From Flavobacteriales bacterium (GTDB taxonomy: Bacteria; Bacteroidota; Bacteroidia; Flavobacteriales_D; Sanyastnellaceae), in the NCBI GenBank assembly GCA_022428205.1, contig JAKMCW010000093.1, positions 55,626 to 119,625 on the forward strand: DNA of 64,000 bases. The letters are read 5' to 3'. The notes under the pieces were generated by a model. That model was not told the DNA's origin and ran no database searches. It saw only the letters and a list, made by a program, of their open reading frames with translations. The position numbers were made by a program, and so were the translations under genes. Shown here one piece after another: positions 18,312-26,354 of the stretch. The first letter of the stretch is position 1, and every line of letters starts with the position of its first letter.

Positions 18312-20413
18312 CAGTTGATGAGGGGCAAGAAGTTGTACTCGTCATCGTATCCTAACATCTGCTCGGTGAAGTCATCTGGGTAGGTCAATTCCACACCGAG
18401 GATTTCACCCTTTGCGCCCAGCTCTGCGACGAGGCGAGGATTGATGAATCCACCATATGGCGCAATGCCCAGCGCTTCTGAACGGGTCAGGACCTCCTGG
18501 TGAATCTCGGGGTTGACCTTGACGCCATACCCTTCTACCAAGGCCTGAGCTGCTGCGTAGTCTCCTTGTGACTTGATGCGCTGCACTTCGCGCAAGAGTT
18601 CACCGAAGAGTGCCCTTACACGGTCATAGTCGACAATGTTGTAGTAGGTCTTTCCGTCTCGCTTGATGGCGCGGATACTGTTGTCCGCTTTGGCCTGCTC
18701 GACCACCCAGTGGCTGACCCAAGCGCGGTTGCGCATGTGCGCCTCTTCGATGTTCTCTCCCAGCTCCAGACGGCGCAGCTGCATGAGCATGCCGTTCCGG
18801 ATGTAGCTGTCGTATTCACATCGACCAGTTTCCATGTTCTTCACCAGGTCCAACTCGACCAGTTTCTCGTCGAGCATGAAGTACAGGGCCACCAAGTCAG
18901 CGCGGCCTTCCTCCATGGTGCTGGCGTACTCTTTCAGCGTGCTGGCGGGTTCTGCTACGCCCGGCTCCAACTGGCCGCTGGCGTGTCCGATCACCTCGTG
19001 AAAAGCCGTGTGGATCTTGCCGGCCAAAGAACCGTGGGTGCGGGCCCTCGCCTTCTCCACATCGTCAAAGGCGAACTCATCGGTCAGTCCGCTGCCGCCG
19101 GCCTGGTCGTAAGCGTCGATGATGTTGCCCAAGCTTACACTCTTGGAGCCGTGCATCGTGCGAATCCAGTTGGCATTGGGCAGATTCACACCAATGGGCG
19201 TGCTCGGTGAAGCGTCTCCAGCCTCGCCCACGACATTGACCACATTGTAGGTGATGCCCACCACTTCCTTTTTCTTGTGCTCATCCATGAAGGGCATGTG
19301 GTCTTCAAACCACTGTGCATTGTCCATCATCACGGCCATGCGCTCGGAGGCTTCGAAGTCCTTGATCTGCACCACCGTCTCATAACTGCCGGTAAAGCCA
19401 AGAGGGTCATTGTAGACTTCCACAAAGCCATTGATGTAGTCAATGTCGCCTTCAGTGTCCTTCACCCAGTTGATGTTGTAGAGGCTCCACTTCTCCAAAT
19501 CACCGGTCCGGTAGTAGTCGACCAAGTGACGCAATGCAGCGGCTTGCTTGTCATTTTCCGCATACTGCTGTGCCTGTTCGAGCCAATAGCAGACCTTCTC
19601 AAGTGCTGCGCCGTAGAGCCCTCCGACCTTGTAGACTTCTTCGACCACATTGCCTGATTCATCCTTGGCCAAACGGCTGTTGAGCCCTTTCTCAACGGGC
19701 TTATTGCGGTTGACTTCGTAGGCTTCGAAATAGGCCTGGGCCTCTTCCGTGCTGACATCGGGCGCGTAAAAGTTGATCGCGCTGGCCTCGACGAGTCCTT
19801 TGGTCGCATCGAGCTCCACCTTCTTGGCCTCCCGGGTGGGATCGTAGAGCATGTCCAATACTTCGGCGGAAGTTTCATTCAAAGCCAGTCCACTGTTCTC
19901 CAGGACATATTCAAAGTAGACACGTCCGCACTCAGGTACAATCTTGGCGTTGGAGTAATGGTGGTGGATGCCGTTGGAAAACCACACGCGCTTTGCGAAA
20001 GTGTGGAACTTCTGCCATCCAGTGGTGTTGCGGTCCCCCGAAAAGTTGCGGTGGGCTTCATCCAGCATATTGCGGACCTGCAAGTTGTAGCGGTTGTTCT
20101 GGTCGTACATGATGTCACGACCGCTGAGTCCAGCTTGCGTCAGGCAATAGACCAATTTCTTTTGGTCTTCGGACAACTTCTCCCAACCTGGGACCCGGTA
20201 GCGGATGAGTTTGAGATCGGCAAACTGCTCGGTTTGCCAGACGAAACCATTGGCATCAGGTTCGCCGGCTTTGGTGTCGATGGCCTCTGCCTGCAGACCG
20301 TCATCTCCGAGGTCTACAGAAGGGGAGCCGCATCCAATCAGGATGGCAGCAGGCAGGATCAAGGCCAGAAAAAGGTGGTGGATTCCACCAATGGTGTTGG
20401 AATTGTTGTGCAT
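18311..20413 (-). CDS. Dipeptidyl-peptidase III-like M49 metallopeptidase lipoprotein
   Basis: 700 residues. The N-terminus has a lipoprotein signal with lipobox 'ILIGC' (Cys 28), so it is probably anchored to a membrane facing the periplasm. The M49 zinc motif HEVIGH (residues 472-477) and the third-ligand motif EEGRAD (501-506) are present, as is the following 'LVALYFM'. Family members remove dipeptides from the N-termini of short oligopeptides. Length matches Bacteroidota M49 enzymes, which databases sometimes mislabel as dihydrofolate reductase. It leads the transcript with the antitoxin-like gene and the LVIVD protein. Confidence 0.9.
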   Translation of the reverse strand: MHNNSNTIGGIHHLFLALILPAAILIGCGSPSVDLGDDGLQAEAIDTKAGEPDANGFVWQTEQFADLKLIRYRVPGWEKLSEDQKKLVYCLTQAGLSGRDIMYDQNNRYNLQVRNMLDEAHRNFSGDRNTTGWQKFHTFAKRVWFSNGIHHHYSNAKIVPECGRVYFEYVLENSGLALNETSAEVLDMLYDPTREAKKVELDATKGLVEASAINFYAPDVSTEEAQAYFEAYEVNRNKPVEKGLNSRLAKDESGNVVEEVYKVGGLYGAALEKVCYWLEQAQQYAENDKQAAALRHLVDYYRTGDLEKWSLYNINWVKDTEGDIDYINGFVEVYNDPLGFTGSYETVVQIKDFEASERMAVMMDNAQWFEDHMPFMDEHKKKEVVGITYNVVNVVGEAGDASPSTPIGVNLPNANWIRTMHGSKSVSLGNIIDAYDQAGGSGLTDEFAFDDVEKARARTHGSLAGKIHTAFHEVIGHASGQLEPGVAEPASTLKEYASTMEEGRADLVALYFMLDEKLVELDLVKNMETGRCEYDSYIRNGMLMQLRRLELGENIEEAHMRNRAWVSHWVVEQAKADNSIRAIKRDGKTYYNIVDYDRVRALFGELLREVQRIKSQGDYAAAQALVEGYGVKVNPEIHQEVLTRSEALGIAPYGGFINPRLVAELGAKGEILGVELTYPDDFTEQMLGYDDEYNFLPLIN

Positions 20414-20467
20414 CGCAGGTGACTTGTGGCACGAAAATTAGGCAATCTTGCACGCCGGGAGCACAAT

Positions 20468-21910
20468 ATGCCGTTGCTTCCACAGTTCAACAACCGCTAT
20501 ATCCCATTGAAGCGCACCACCCGGCTCCTGCTCCGTTCGTTCCTGGGCCCCTTTGTGGTCACCTTCTTGGTGGCCTTGTTCTTCTTGGACATGCAATTCC
20601 TTTGGGTCTATGCCGACGAGCTCATAGGCAAAGGATTGGCCGTGCATGTGGTGCTTGAACTGCTCTTGTACGCCTCCGCTCGCTTGGTCAACCTGGCGCT
20701 CCCACTCGCCATCCTCATGAGCAGCATCATGACGCTGGGGTCCATGGCAGAGCACCAGGAGCTGACCGCGCTGAAGTCATCGGGCATGCGGTTGGGGCGG
20801 ATCATGCGTCCACTGCTGGTGACCATGATGCTCATCGCCGGAGGCGCCCTGGTTTTTGCAAACTATGCCTGGCCCGTGGCCAACCTCAAGTTTCGCACAC
20901 TGCTCTACAGCGTGACCCGCAAGAAGCCGACCCTCAACTTGGAGGATGGGGTGTTCTACAATGGCATCGAAGGCTATGCCATCCGCGCAGGACAGGTAGA
21001 AAAAGAATCCGGCGCCCTCGAAGACGTGCTCATACACCACCACGGCGGCGGTCGCGAAGGCGCAGGCCTTGTCATCACCGCCCAACGGGGCACCATGCAG
21101 ACCTCTCCCACCGGCCGGTTCCTTATCTTGGATCTTGAAGACGGGGCCAGCCACGAAGACCGCATGGAGCCGGGGGTGCGTCAGCGCGACCGGACCTTCC
21201 CTCACCTGAAGACTGCGTTTGAAGCCCAGCGCATTCGAATCGACCTCAGCAGTTTGGACTTTGCCAAGGCCGATGAGGCCCTGTTCAAGCGGGCCTACGA
21301 AATGATGAGCCTCGGTCAGCTCAAGGCCGCCATCGACTCGTTGGAACACCAGCGCACCCACATGGCCTCTGCCCTGAAAGACTTCGGTCAACGGAACATG
21401 AATAAGCCCGTACACGCTGACAAGCCCGTGTTTGCTCTGGATACAGCCGAAGTCAGGGCCGACTGGCTGGAGCGGTTGGGGCCTGCCGCAGACCGAAGGG
21501 TGCATGATGCTGCTCGGGACATGTTGCGCAATGCCATTCAAACGGCCCAAAACCAAGCCGATGAACGGATGTCCAAACGGACATTGTCGGACCGTCATGC
21601 CATTGAATGGCACCGCAAGCTGTTCTTGGCCTCCGCGTGTATCCTGCTCTTTCTGATCGGCGCCCCACTTGGTGCCATTATCCGCAAGGGCGGATTGGGC
21701 CTTCCCACGGTCTTGGCCATCCTCCTTTTCGTGCTCTATTACGTCATCACCATCATGGGCGAACGCATGGTGCGATCGGGCGCCTTGACCCCCGCTTGGG
21801 GAATGTGGCTCGGGACCCTTTTGATGGTTCCCGCGGCTTTTGTGCTCAATCTTCGGGCCTCCCGCGAAATATCGTGGCGCCCCTTTTCCCGCTTGCGCCG
21901 GGGCCGGTAA
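20468..21910 (+). CDS. LptF/LptG-family LPS transport permease
   Basis: 480 residues from ATG 20468. YjgP/YjgQ architecture: three N-terminal membrane helices ('FLGPFVVTFLVALFFLDMQFLW', 'LALPLAILMSSIMTLGSMAEHQELTALKSSG'), a large periplasmic beta domain (~residues 110-370) and three C-terminal helices starting at 'HRKLFLASACILLFLIGAPLGAIIRKGG'. LptF and LptG pair with the LptB ATPase to pull LPS from the inner membrane. Which of the two it is cannot be decided. Divergent from the M49 gene; two glycosyltransferase genes follow, consistent with an envelope role. Confidence 0.9.
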   Translation: MPLLPQFNNRYIPLKRTTRLLLRSFLGPFVVTFLVALFFLDMQFLWVYADELIGKGLAVHVVLELLLYASARLVNLALPLAILMSSIMTLGSMAEHQELTALKSSGMRLGRIMRPLLVTMMLIAGGALVFANYAWPVANLKFRTLLYSVTRKKPTLNLEDGVFYNGIEGYAIRAGQVEKESGALEDVLIHHHGGGREGAGLVITAQRGTMQTSPTGRFLILDLEDGASHEDRMEPGVRQRDRTFPHLKTAFEAQRIRIDLSSLDFAKADEALFKRAYEMMSLGQLKAAIDSLEHQRTHMASALKDFGQRNMNKPVHADKPVFALDTAEVRADWLERLGPAADRRVHDAARDMLRNAIQTAQNQADERMSKRTLSDRHAIEWHRKLFLASACILLFLIGAPLGAIIRKGGLGLPTVLAILLFVLYYVITIMGERMVRSGALTPAWGMWLGTLLMVPAAFVLNLRASREISWRPFSRLRRGR

Positions 21911-21914
21911 CTTG
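21908..21914 (+). promoter_or_regulatory. Near-consensus -7 element before the first glycosyltransferase
   Basis: TAACTTG (TAnnTTTG lacking one T) overlaps the lptF/G stop codon and ends 9 nt before the ATG at 21924. Weak. Confidence 0.3.
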
Positions 21915-21923
21915 CCACCTCCA

Positions 21924-23138
21924 ATGCGCATCCTCCAACTTTCACACAAGCCCCCGAGGCCTGCATTGGACGGAGGCTGCCTCGCCATCGATGCCATTAC
22001 GACAGGTTTGCTCAACAGTGGCGCCCGGGTAAAAGTGCTGGCGGCCATCACGCACAAGCACCCCTTGGTGCTCGACGAACTGGACAGCGAGTACCTCAAG
22101 CGGACAGACCTTGAGGGCGTAGTGCTCGATACCGGCCTCGACATCCGGGACGCTTACATGGCCTTGCTCAATGGGGATTCCTACAACATCTCCCGATTTT
22201 ACAGCCACCAGTATGCGATGGTCCTCAAAAAGGTGTTGTCCAGGGAAAGGTTCGATGTTGTCCACCTCGAGAGCTTGTACACCACCCCTTACATCGAGAC
22301 GATTCGCAACCACGCCCCTACCGCCTTGGTGTCGCTCAGAAGCCACAACCATGAGTACCAGATTTGGGAGCAACGCTATCGGGCGACGCGCAACCCTTTT
22401 CACCGGTTGGTATTTCGCCACCTCTCAAAAACCTTAGAGCGCTACGAGAAGAGCGTATTGGACCTCGTGGACGCCATTGTCGCCATCAGTTCCAATGAAG
22501 GAGAAGGGTATCGCAAATGGGGTTTTACAGGCCCCATCCACGTCTCCGGCTTTGGCATTACCACCGAAACGAGAAAGGGAGAAGATGTGGTGCGACCGAT
22601 ACCGCCCAAAGGTGCCATGAAGATGTACCATCTCGGTGCCATGGATTGGGGCCCGAACCGCGAGGGCGTCGAGTGGTTCATCAGCGAAGTCTGGCCTGAG
22701 ATCTTACAGGCCCACCCCAAGGCCGAGTTCCACCTCGCCGGTCGTGGCCTCTCGCCCGAAAGTTGGGCAGTAGTGCCGGGCGTTTTCAACCACGGAGAAG
22801 TCCCGGATGCTGCGGCCTTTGCAGATGGCTTCGACCTTTTGGTGGTGCCCTTGCTCAGGGGAGCTGGCATCCGCGTGAAAATTGTAGAGTCGATGAGCCT
22901 TGGCATCCCAGTGGCGAGCACGACGACCGGCTTAAGCGGCTTGGACCTGCAAGACCATGAATGCGTCATCCAAGCGGCGCCTGAGCGGCTGGCCGCAGCA
23001 TTGGTTGAATTGATTGAACACCCTGAAAGGCTCGCGACCCTGTCTGAAAAAGGTAGGCATATTGCCCAAACGGCTTTCGACAAGGACACCATTGGAACCG
23101 CATTGCTGGATTTCTATCGTGAACATGTCAGAATCTGA
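21924..23138 (+). CDS. Glycosyltransferase, GT4-like
   Basis: 404 residues from the ATG at 21924 (MRILQLSHKPPRPALDGG); the track's upstream extension overlaps lptF/G. GT-B fold: the N-terminal Rossmann half begins with a Gly-rich loop after 'KPPRPALDGGCLA', and the C-terminal half has 'HLGAMDWGPNREGVEWFISEVWPEI', 'FHLAGRGLS' and the nucleotide-sugar site 'VPLLRGAGIRVKIVESMSLGIPVASTTTGLSGL' with the conserved Glu. It probably transfers a sugar in cell-surface polysaccharide or LPS synthesis. It overlaps the next glycosyltransferase gene by 14 bp. Confidence 0.87.
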   Translation: MRILQLSHKPPRPALDGGCLAIDAITTGLLNSGARVKVLAAITHKHPLVLDELDSEYLKRTDLEGVVLDTGLDIRDAYMALLNGDSYNISRFYSHQYAMVLKKVLSRERFDVVHLESLYTTPYIETIRNHAPTALVSLRSHNHEYQIWEQRYRATRNPFHRLVFRHLSKTLERYEKSVLDLVDAIVAISSNEGEGYRKWGFTGPIHVSGFGITTETRKGEDVVRPIPPKGAMKMYHLGAMDWGPNREGVEWFISEVWPEILQAHPKAEFHLAGRGLSPESWAVVPGVFNHGEVPDAAAFADGFDLLVVPLLRGAGIRVKIVESMSLGIPVASTTTGLSGLDLQDHECVIQAAPERLAAALVELIEHPERLATLSEKGRHIAQTAFDKDTIGTALLDFYREHVRI

Positions 23139-24357
23139 CGCCAAGCCAAGACTGGCGGTCCTCACGCCTCGATTCCCGCTCCCCCTCAACAAAGGGGACC
23201 GCTTGAGGATCTACCACCAACTGGCTGTGCTTCACGAACGGTTTGAAGTGGACCTGCATTGTCTGAGTTTTCGCGCCGTTAACGACGCTGAAATCGCTGC
23301 CCTTAAGCAACGTTGCAATACCCTCACTGTGCACCGGCTCAATCTGGTGAAAGCCGCATTTCGCATGAGCTGGTCGCTCTTTTCACGGCGTCCTTTTCAG
23401 GTGCTGCTGTTCACGGAGCGCAGTCTGATTAGGAAGATTCGGCAAGAGATCATGGGGAGGTCTCCCGATGTGTTGCTCGCGCAAATGGTCAGGACGGCAG
23501 AATACGTCAAGGACCTCGACGCCGTACCGCACATATTGGACATCATGGACACGCTGCATGCTGGGGCGGAACGCGAGGCCGAACGTGCGCCATGGTGGAA
23601 GCGTCCCCTGCTGAGAGAAGAAGGACGGAGGCTCCTGCGGTATGAGCACCGAATGCCGCATTATTTCGATGCCTGCACCATCATTTCAGAACAAGACAGG
23701 ACATTGCTGCCGCACCCTGACCGCTCGGAAGTGCATATCGTTCCCAACGGCGTAGATGCTGCTTTTTTCAGCCCTTCGAACGACATCCTGCCTATCGAGA
23801 CAGAATCCGAACCGTTTGACGTCGCCTTTTGTGGCAACCTCGGCTACGCCCCCAACATCGTGGCCGCTCGATTTCTCGCTGAAGATGTCGCGCCCTGCTT
23901 CGAGCAAATGGCAGGACGACCATTGAAGGTGTTGATTTGCGGCGCCCAGCCTGCACCTGCTGTCAAAGCCCTTTCCGGGCGAAACGTGAAGGTGATTGGC
24001 AATGTGGCGGATATCCGTTCTGCCTATCTCGCCGCTCCCATTTTTATCGCGCCCATGCTGGTTAATACAGGACTGCAGAACAAGCTGCTTGAAGCCATGT
24101 CCTTGGAACGAGCGTGTATCACGACACCACGCGCCCTGGCTGCCTTGGGGTGCAATGTGGGAGATGCCGTAGCCACCGCTGAAGATGCTCCGTCCTTTGC
24201 CCAGGGCATTCAAGGGATGCTGGGGGATCCCGAGCGCTGCAAGACCATGGGCGAGGCCGCATCTGCCATTGTTCAAGAGCGGTTTACCTGGCATGCCGCT
24301 TCTGTGACCTTGGTTGCTTTACTCGAAAAGCATGCAGACGCCGCGCAAAACACCTGA
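23125..24357 (+). CDS. Glycosyltransferase, GT4-like (second of a pair)
   Basis: 410 residues from the ATG at 23125 (MSESDAKPRLAVLTPRFPLP). The N-terminal half contains 'PLNKGDRLRIYHQLAVL', and the C-terminal half 'VHIVPNGVDAAFFSP', 'VAFCGNLGYAPNIVAARFLAEDVAP' and 'PMLVNTGLQNKLLEAMSLERACITTPRALAAL', matching GT-B enzymes of the EpsD/TIGR03087-like type that build exopolysaccharide. Donor and acceptor are unknown. Translationally coupled to the upstream glycosyltransferase by a 14-bp overlap. Confidence 0.87.
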   Translation: MSESDAKPRLAVLTPRFPLPLNKGDRLRIYHQLAVLHERFEVDLHCLSFRAVNDAEIAALKQRCNTLTVHRLNLVKAAFRMSWSLFSRRPFQVLLFTERSLIRKIRQEIMGRSPDVLLAQMVRTAEYVKDLDAVPHILDIMDTLHAGAEREAERAPWWKRPLLREEGRRLLRYEHRMPHYFDACTIISEQDRTLLPHPDRSEVHIVPNGVDAAFFSPSNDILPIETESEPFDVAFCGNLGYAPNIVAARFLAEDVAPCFEQMAGRPLKVLICGAQPAPAVKALSGRNVKVIGNVADIRSAYLAAPIFIAPMLVNTGLQNKLLEAMSLERACITTPRALAALGCNVGDAVATAEDAPSFAQGIQGMLGDPERCKTMGEAASAIVQERFTWHAASVTLVALLEKHADAAQNT

Positions 24358-24367
24358 CTGCAGGCCT

Positions 24368-24375
24368 TATTTTTG
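24368..24375 (+). promoter_or_regulatory. -7 element abutting the 2OG oxygenase start
   Basis: TATTTTTG, a perfect TAnnTTTG, ends 5 nt before the ATG at 24381. Confidence 0.6.
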
Positions 24376-24380
24376 TTTTT

Positions 24381-25283
24381 ATGAGCAAGGCAATACCTGT
24401 CCTGAATGCCGCGGACTTCCTCGCGGGAGACGCGGACACCCAAATGCAATTCGCCAAGGATCTGAGAACGGCCTTTGAAACCTATGGTTTTGTGACCCTC
24501 GAAGGTCACGGACTGGAAGACGTCCACATCCAGGAAGCGTACTCCAGTGCAGAACGGTTCTTTGGGCTTCCCGAAGACCGAAAAAAAGCCGCAAGCATTG
24601 CAGGGGTTGGCGGAAACTTTGGTTACACGCCATTTGGGCAAGAGCACGCCAAGGATGACGCCCGCGCTGACCTGAAAGAATTCTTCCATTTCGCCCAAAC
24701 GCGTTACACCCAGCCCGAATGTGCGGAAGTCCCTGCCTTCATTACCTCAGGGCGACGGCTGTACGCCGAGCTCGAGGCATTGGCCGCCCGGCTCATGGAG
24801 GCCGTGGCCCTCTCACTGGACCTGGACCGCCAATATTTCGCCGACCACGTAGAGGGAGGCAACAGCATCCTGCGCGTGCTGCACTACCCCCCTGCCCCTG
24901 ATGCGCCCAACGATGCGCCGCGCGCAGGAAGCCATGAGGACATCAACCTGATCACGTTGCTGGTGGGCAGTTCTGCAGACGGATTGGAAGTGTTGGACAA
25001 AGAAGGCGACTGGATTCCGGTGCAAGCGCACGCCCGCAACCTCACCGTGAACGTGGGCGATATGCTACAGAATCTCACGGGCGGTGTTTTGCGGTCTACA
25101 ACCCACAGGGTCGTGCTCCCTCCAGGTCCGCAGCGCAACCAATCGCGTTACAGCCTTCCTTTTTTCCTGCACCCCACTGGGCCGATGCCCCTCGACCCCA
25201 TCATGGGCGATGCATCAGCTTACCCAGTATGGACAGCCGCTGAATTTTTGGACCACAGGCTCAAGGAAATAGGTCTCAAATAA
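24381..25283 (+). CDS. 2-oxoglutarate/Fe(II)-dependent oxygenase, isopenicillin N synthase-like
   Basis: 300 residues. The N-terminal DIOX_N region has 'FETYGFVTLEGHGLE' and 'AERFFGLPEDRKKAA'. The double-stranded beta-helix core carries the iron ligands His-x-Asp in 'GSHEDINLITLL' and the distal His in 'LRSTTHRVVLP', with the 2OG-binding Arg in 'SRYSLPFFLHP'. Members hydroxylate or desaturate small molecules; bacterial relatives are mostly uncharacterised. It probably starts a new transcript that continues into the YeeE/YedE pair 3 nt downstream. The substrate is unknown. Confidence 0.88.
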   Translation: MSKAIPVLNAADFLAGDADTQMQFAKDLRTAFETYGFVTLEGHGLEDVHIQEAYSSAERFFGLPEDRKKAASIAGVGGNFGYTPFGQEHAKDDARADLKEFFHFAQTRYTQPECAEVPAFITSGRRLYAELEALAARLMEAVALSLDLDRQYFADHVEGGNSILRVLHYPPAPDAPNDAPRAGSHEDINLITLLVGSSADGLEVLDKEGDWIPVQAHARNLTVNVGDMLQNLTGGVLRSTTHRVVLPPGPQRNQSRYSLPFFLHPTGPMPLDPIMGDASAYPVWTAAEFLDHRLKEIGLK

Positions 25284-25286
25284 GTC

Positions 25287-25850
25287 ATGCTGAATATGTC
25301 ACCTTGGCCCTGGTACATCACCGGGCCCATCATTTCAGTTGTGATGATGGCCCTGCTGCTTCTTGGCCGCAGGTTTGGATTGAGCTCCAACTTGAAGACG
25401 ATGTGCACCATCGCCGGTGCAGCCAAGCTATCTGATTACTTCCGTTTTGACTGGAAGGCACAATCATGGAACCTCGTTTTTGTGCTGGGAACTGTCGGCG
25501 GCGGGGCGATTGCTCGGTTTATCCTCCTCGCACCAGGCCCTGTGAACCTCAACCCTGACACGGTCAAAGTATTGCAGTCCATGAATATCGGTGACGCAGA
25601 CAGCGCCTTCGCACCGGCCGTCTTGTTCGGTCCCGAAGCCTGGAGCAATCCTTTGGCCGTATTGGTCCTAGTGCTGGGTGGTGTATTGGTCGGGTTCGGC
25701 ACCCGTTGGGCCAATGGTTGTACCAGTGGTCATGCCATCAGTGGCCTGAGTGCCCTTCAATGGCCGAGCCTCATCGCCGTCGTTGGCTTTTTCATTGGCG
25801 GACTTGCCGTGAGCCATTTTGTCCTTCCAATTTTGCTTCCAGCACTCTGA
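25287..25850 (+). CDS. YeeE/YedE (DUF395) sulfur-transport membrane protein, first half
   Basis: 187 residues with about five membrane segments. The signature 'FGTRWANGCTSGHAISGLSAL' holds the conserved Cys that relays thiosulfate or another sulfur species in TsuA/YeeE channels. The protein is about half the size of full-length TsuA; the following gene supplies the second half. 'SDYFRFDW', near residue 50, is typical of Bacteroidota members. It imports or exports a sulfur compound at the inner membrane; the direction and substrate are inferences. Confidence 0.85.
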   Translation: MLNMSPWPWYITGPIISVVMMALLLLGRRFGLSSNLKTMCTIAGAAKLSDYFRFDWKAQSWNLVFVLGTVGGGAIARFILLAPGPVNLNPDTVKVLQSMNIGDADSAFAPAVLFGPEAWSNPLAVLVLVLGGVLVGFGTRWANGCTSGHAISGLSALQWPSLIAVVGFFIGGLAVSHFVLPILLPAL

Positions 25851-25851
25851 C

Positions 25852-26259
25852 ATGTTCCGCGTCTTACTGCTCGGTCTTCTCTTCGGCATCACGCTCACGA
25901 TGGGCGAGGTGATCAGTTGGTTCCGCATCCAAGAAATGTTTCTCTTCGATTCGTTTCACATGTATGGGGTGATTGGCGGCGCTATCGCCTTTGGTGTGCT
26001 GTTCAACTTAGCGGCCCGACGCTTTGGCTGGCATGCTGAAACCGGCAAACCGCTCGATATACACCAATACGAAATTGGTTGGAAGCGCTACCTCTTTGGC
26101 GGAACGGTTTTCGGGATGGGCTGGGCCATCACAGGAGCCTGCCCCGGCCCTTTGTTCATCACCTTGGGTGCAGGCTACTGGCCGATCGCCCTGGCCATTT
26201 TAGGTGCCCTTGGCGGCACTTTGCTCTACGGGATTCTGCAGAAACACCTCCCGCACTGA
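25852..26259 (+). CDS. YeeE/YedE-family (DUF6691-type) membrane protein, second half
   Basis: 135 residues from the ATG at 25852 (MFRVLLLGLLFGITLTMGEV), one base after the upstream stop. About four membrane segments. 'GMGWAITGACPGPLFITLGAG' holds the conserved Cys of the second half of the YeeE channel. Together with the upstream gene it should form one sulfur-species channel, with a Cys contributed by each subunit. The track's start at 25819 lies inside the upstream gene and is not needed. Confidence 0.85.
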   Translation: MFRVLLLGLLFGITLTMGEVISWFRIQEMFLFDSFHMYGVIGGAIAFGVLFNLAARRFGWHAETGKPLDIHQYEIGWKRYLFGGTVFGMGWAITGACPGPLFITLGAGYWPIALAILGALGGTLLYGILQKHLPH

Positions 26260-26354
26260 CATTCGTGCTGAAGCGATAGGTTTTCTTAAGACATACCGCT
26301 GTACCATCTTTTCCTTTCTGGGGTTATTTCGGTAAGTCAACCGCAAACTCCAAG

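Noticed and set aside
20777-22144. 455-codon minus-strand ORF antisense to the LptF/G gene and first glycosyltransferase
   Set aside because: Low-complexity composition, no motif, and both plus-strand genes are clear family members.
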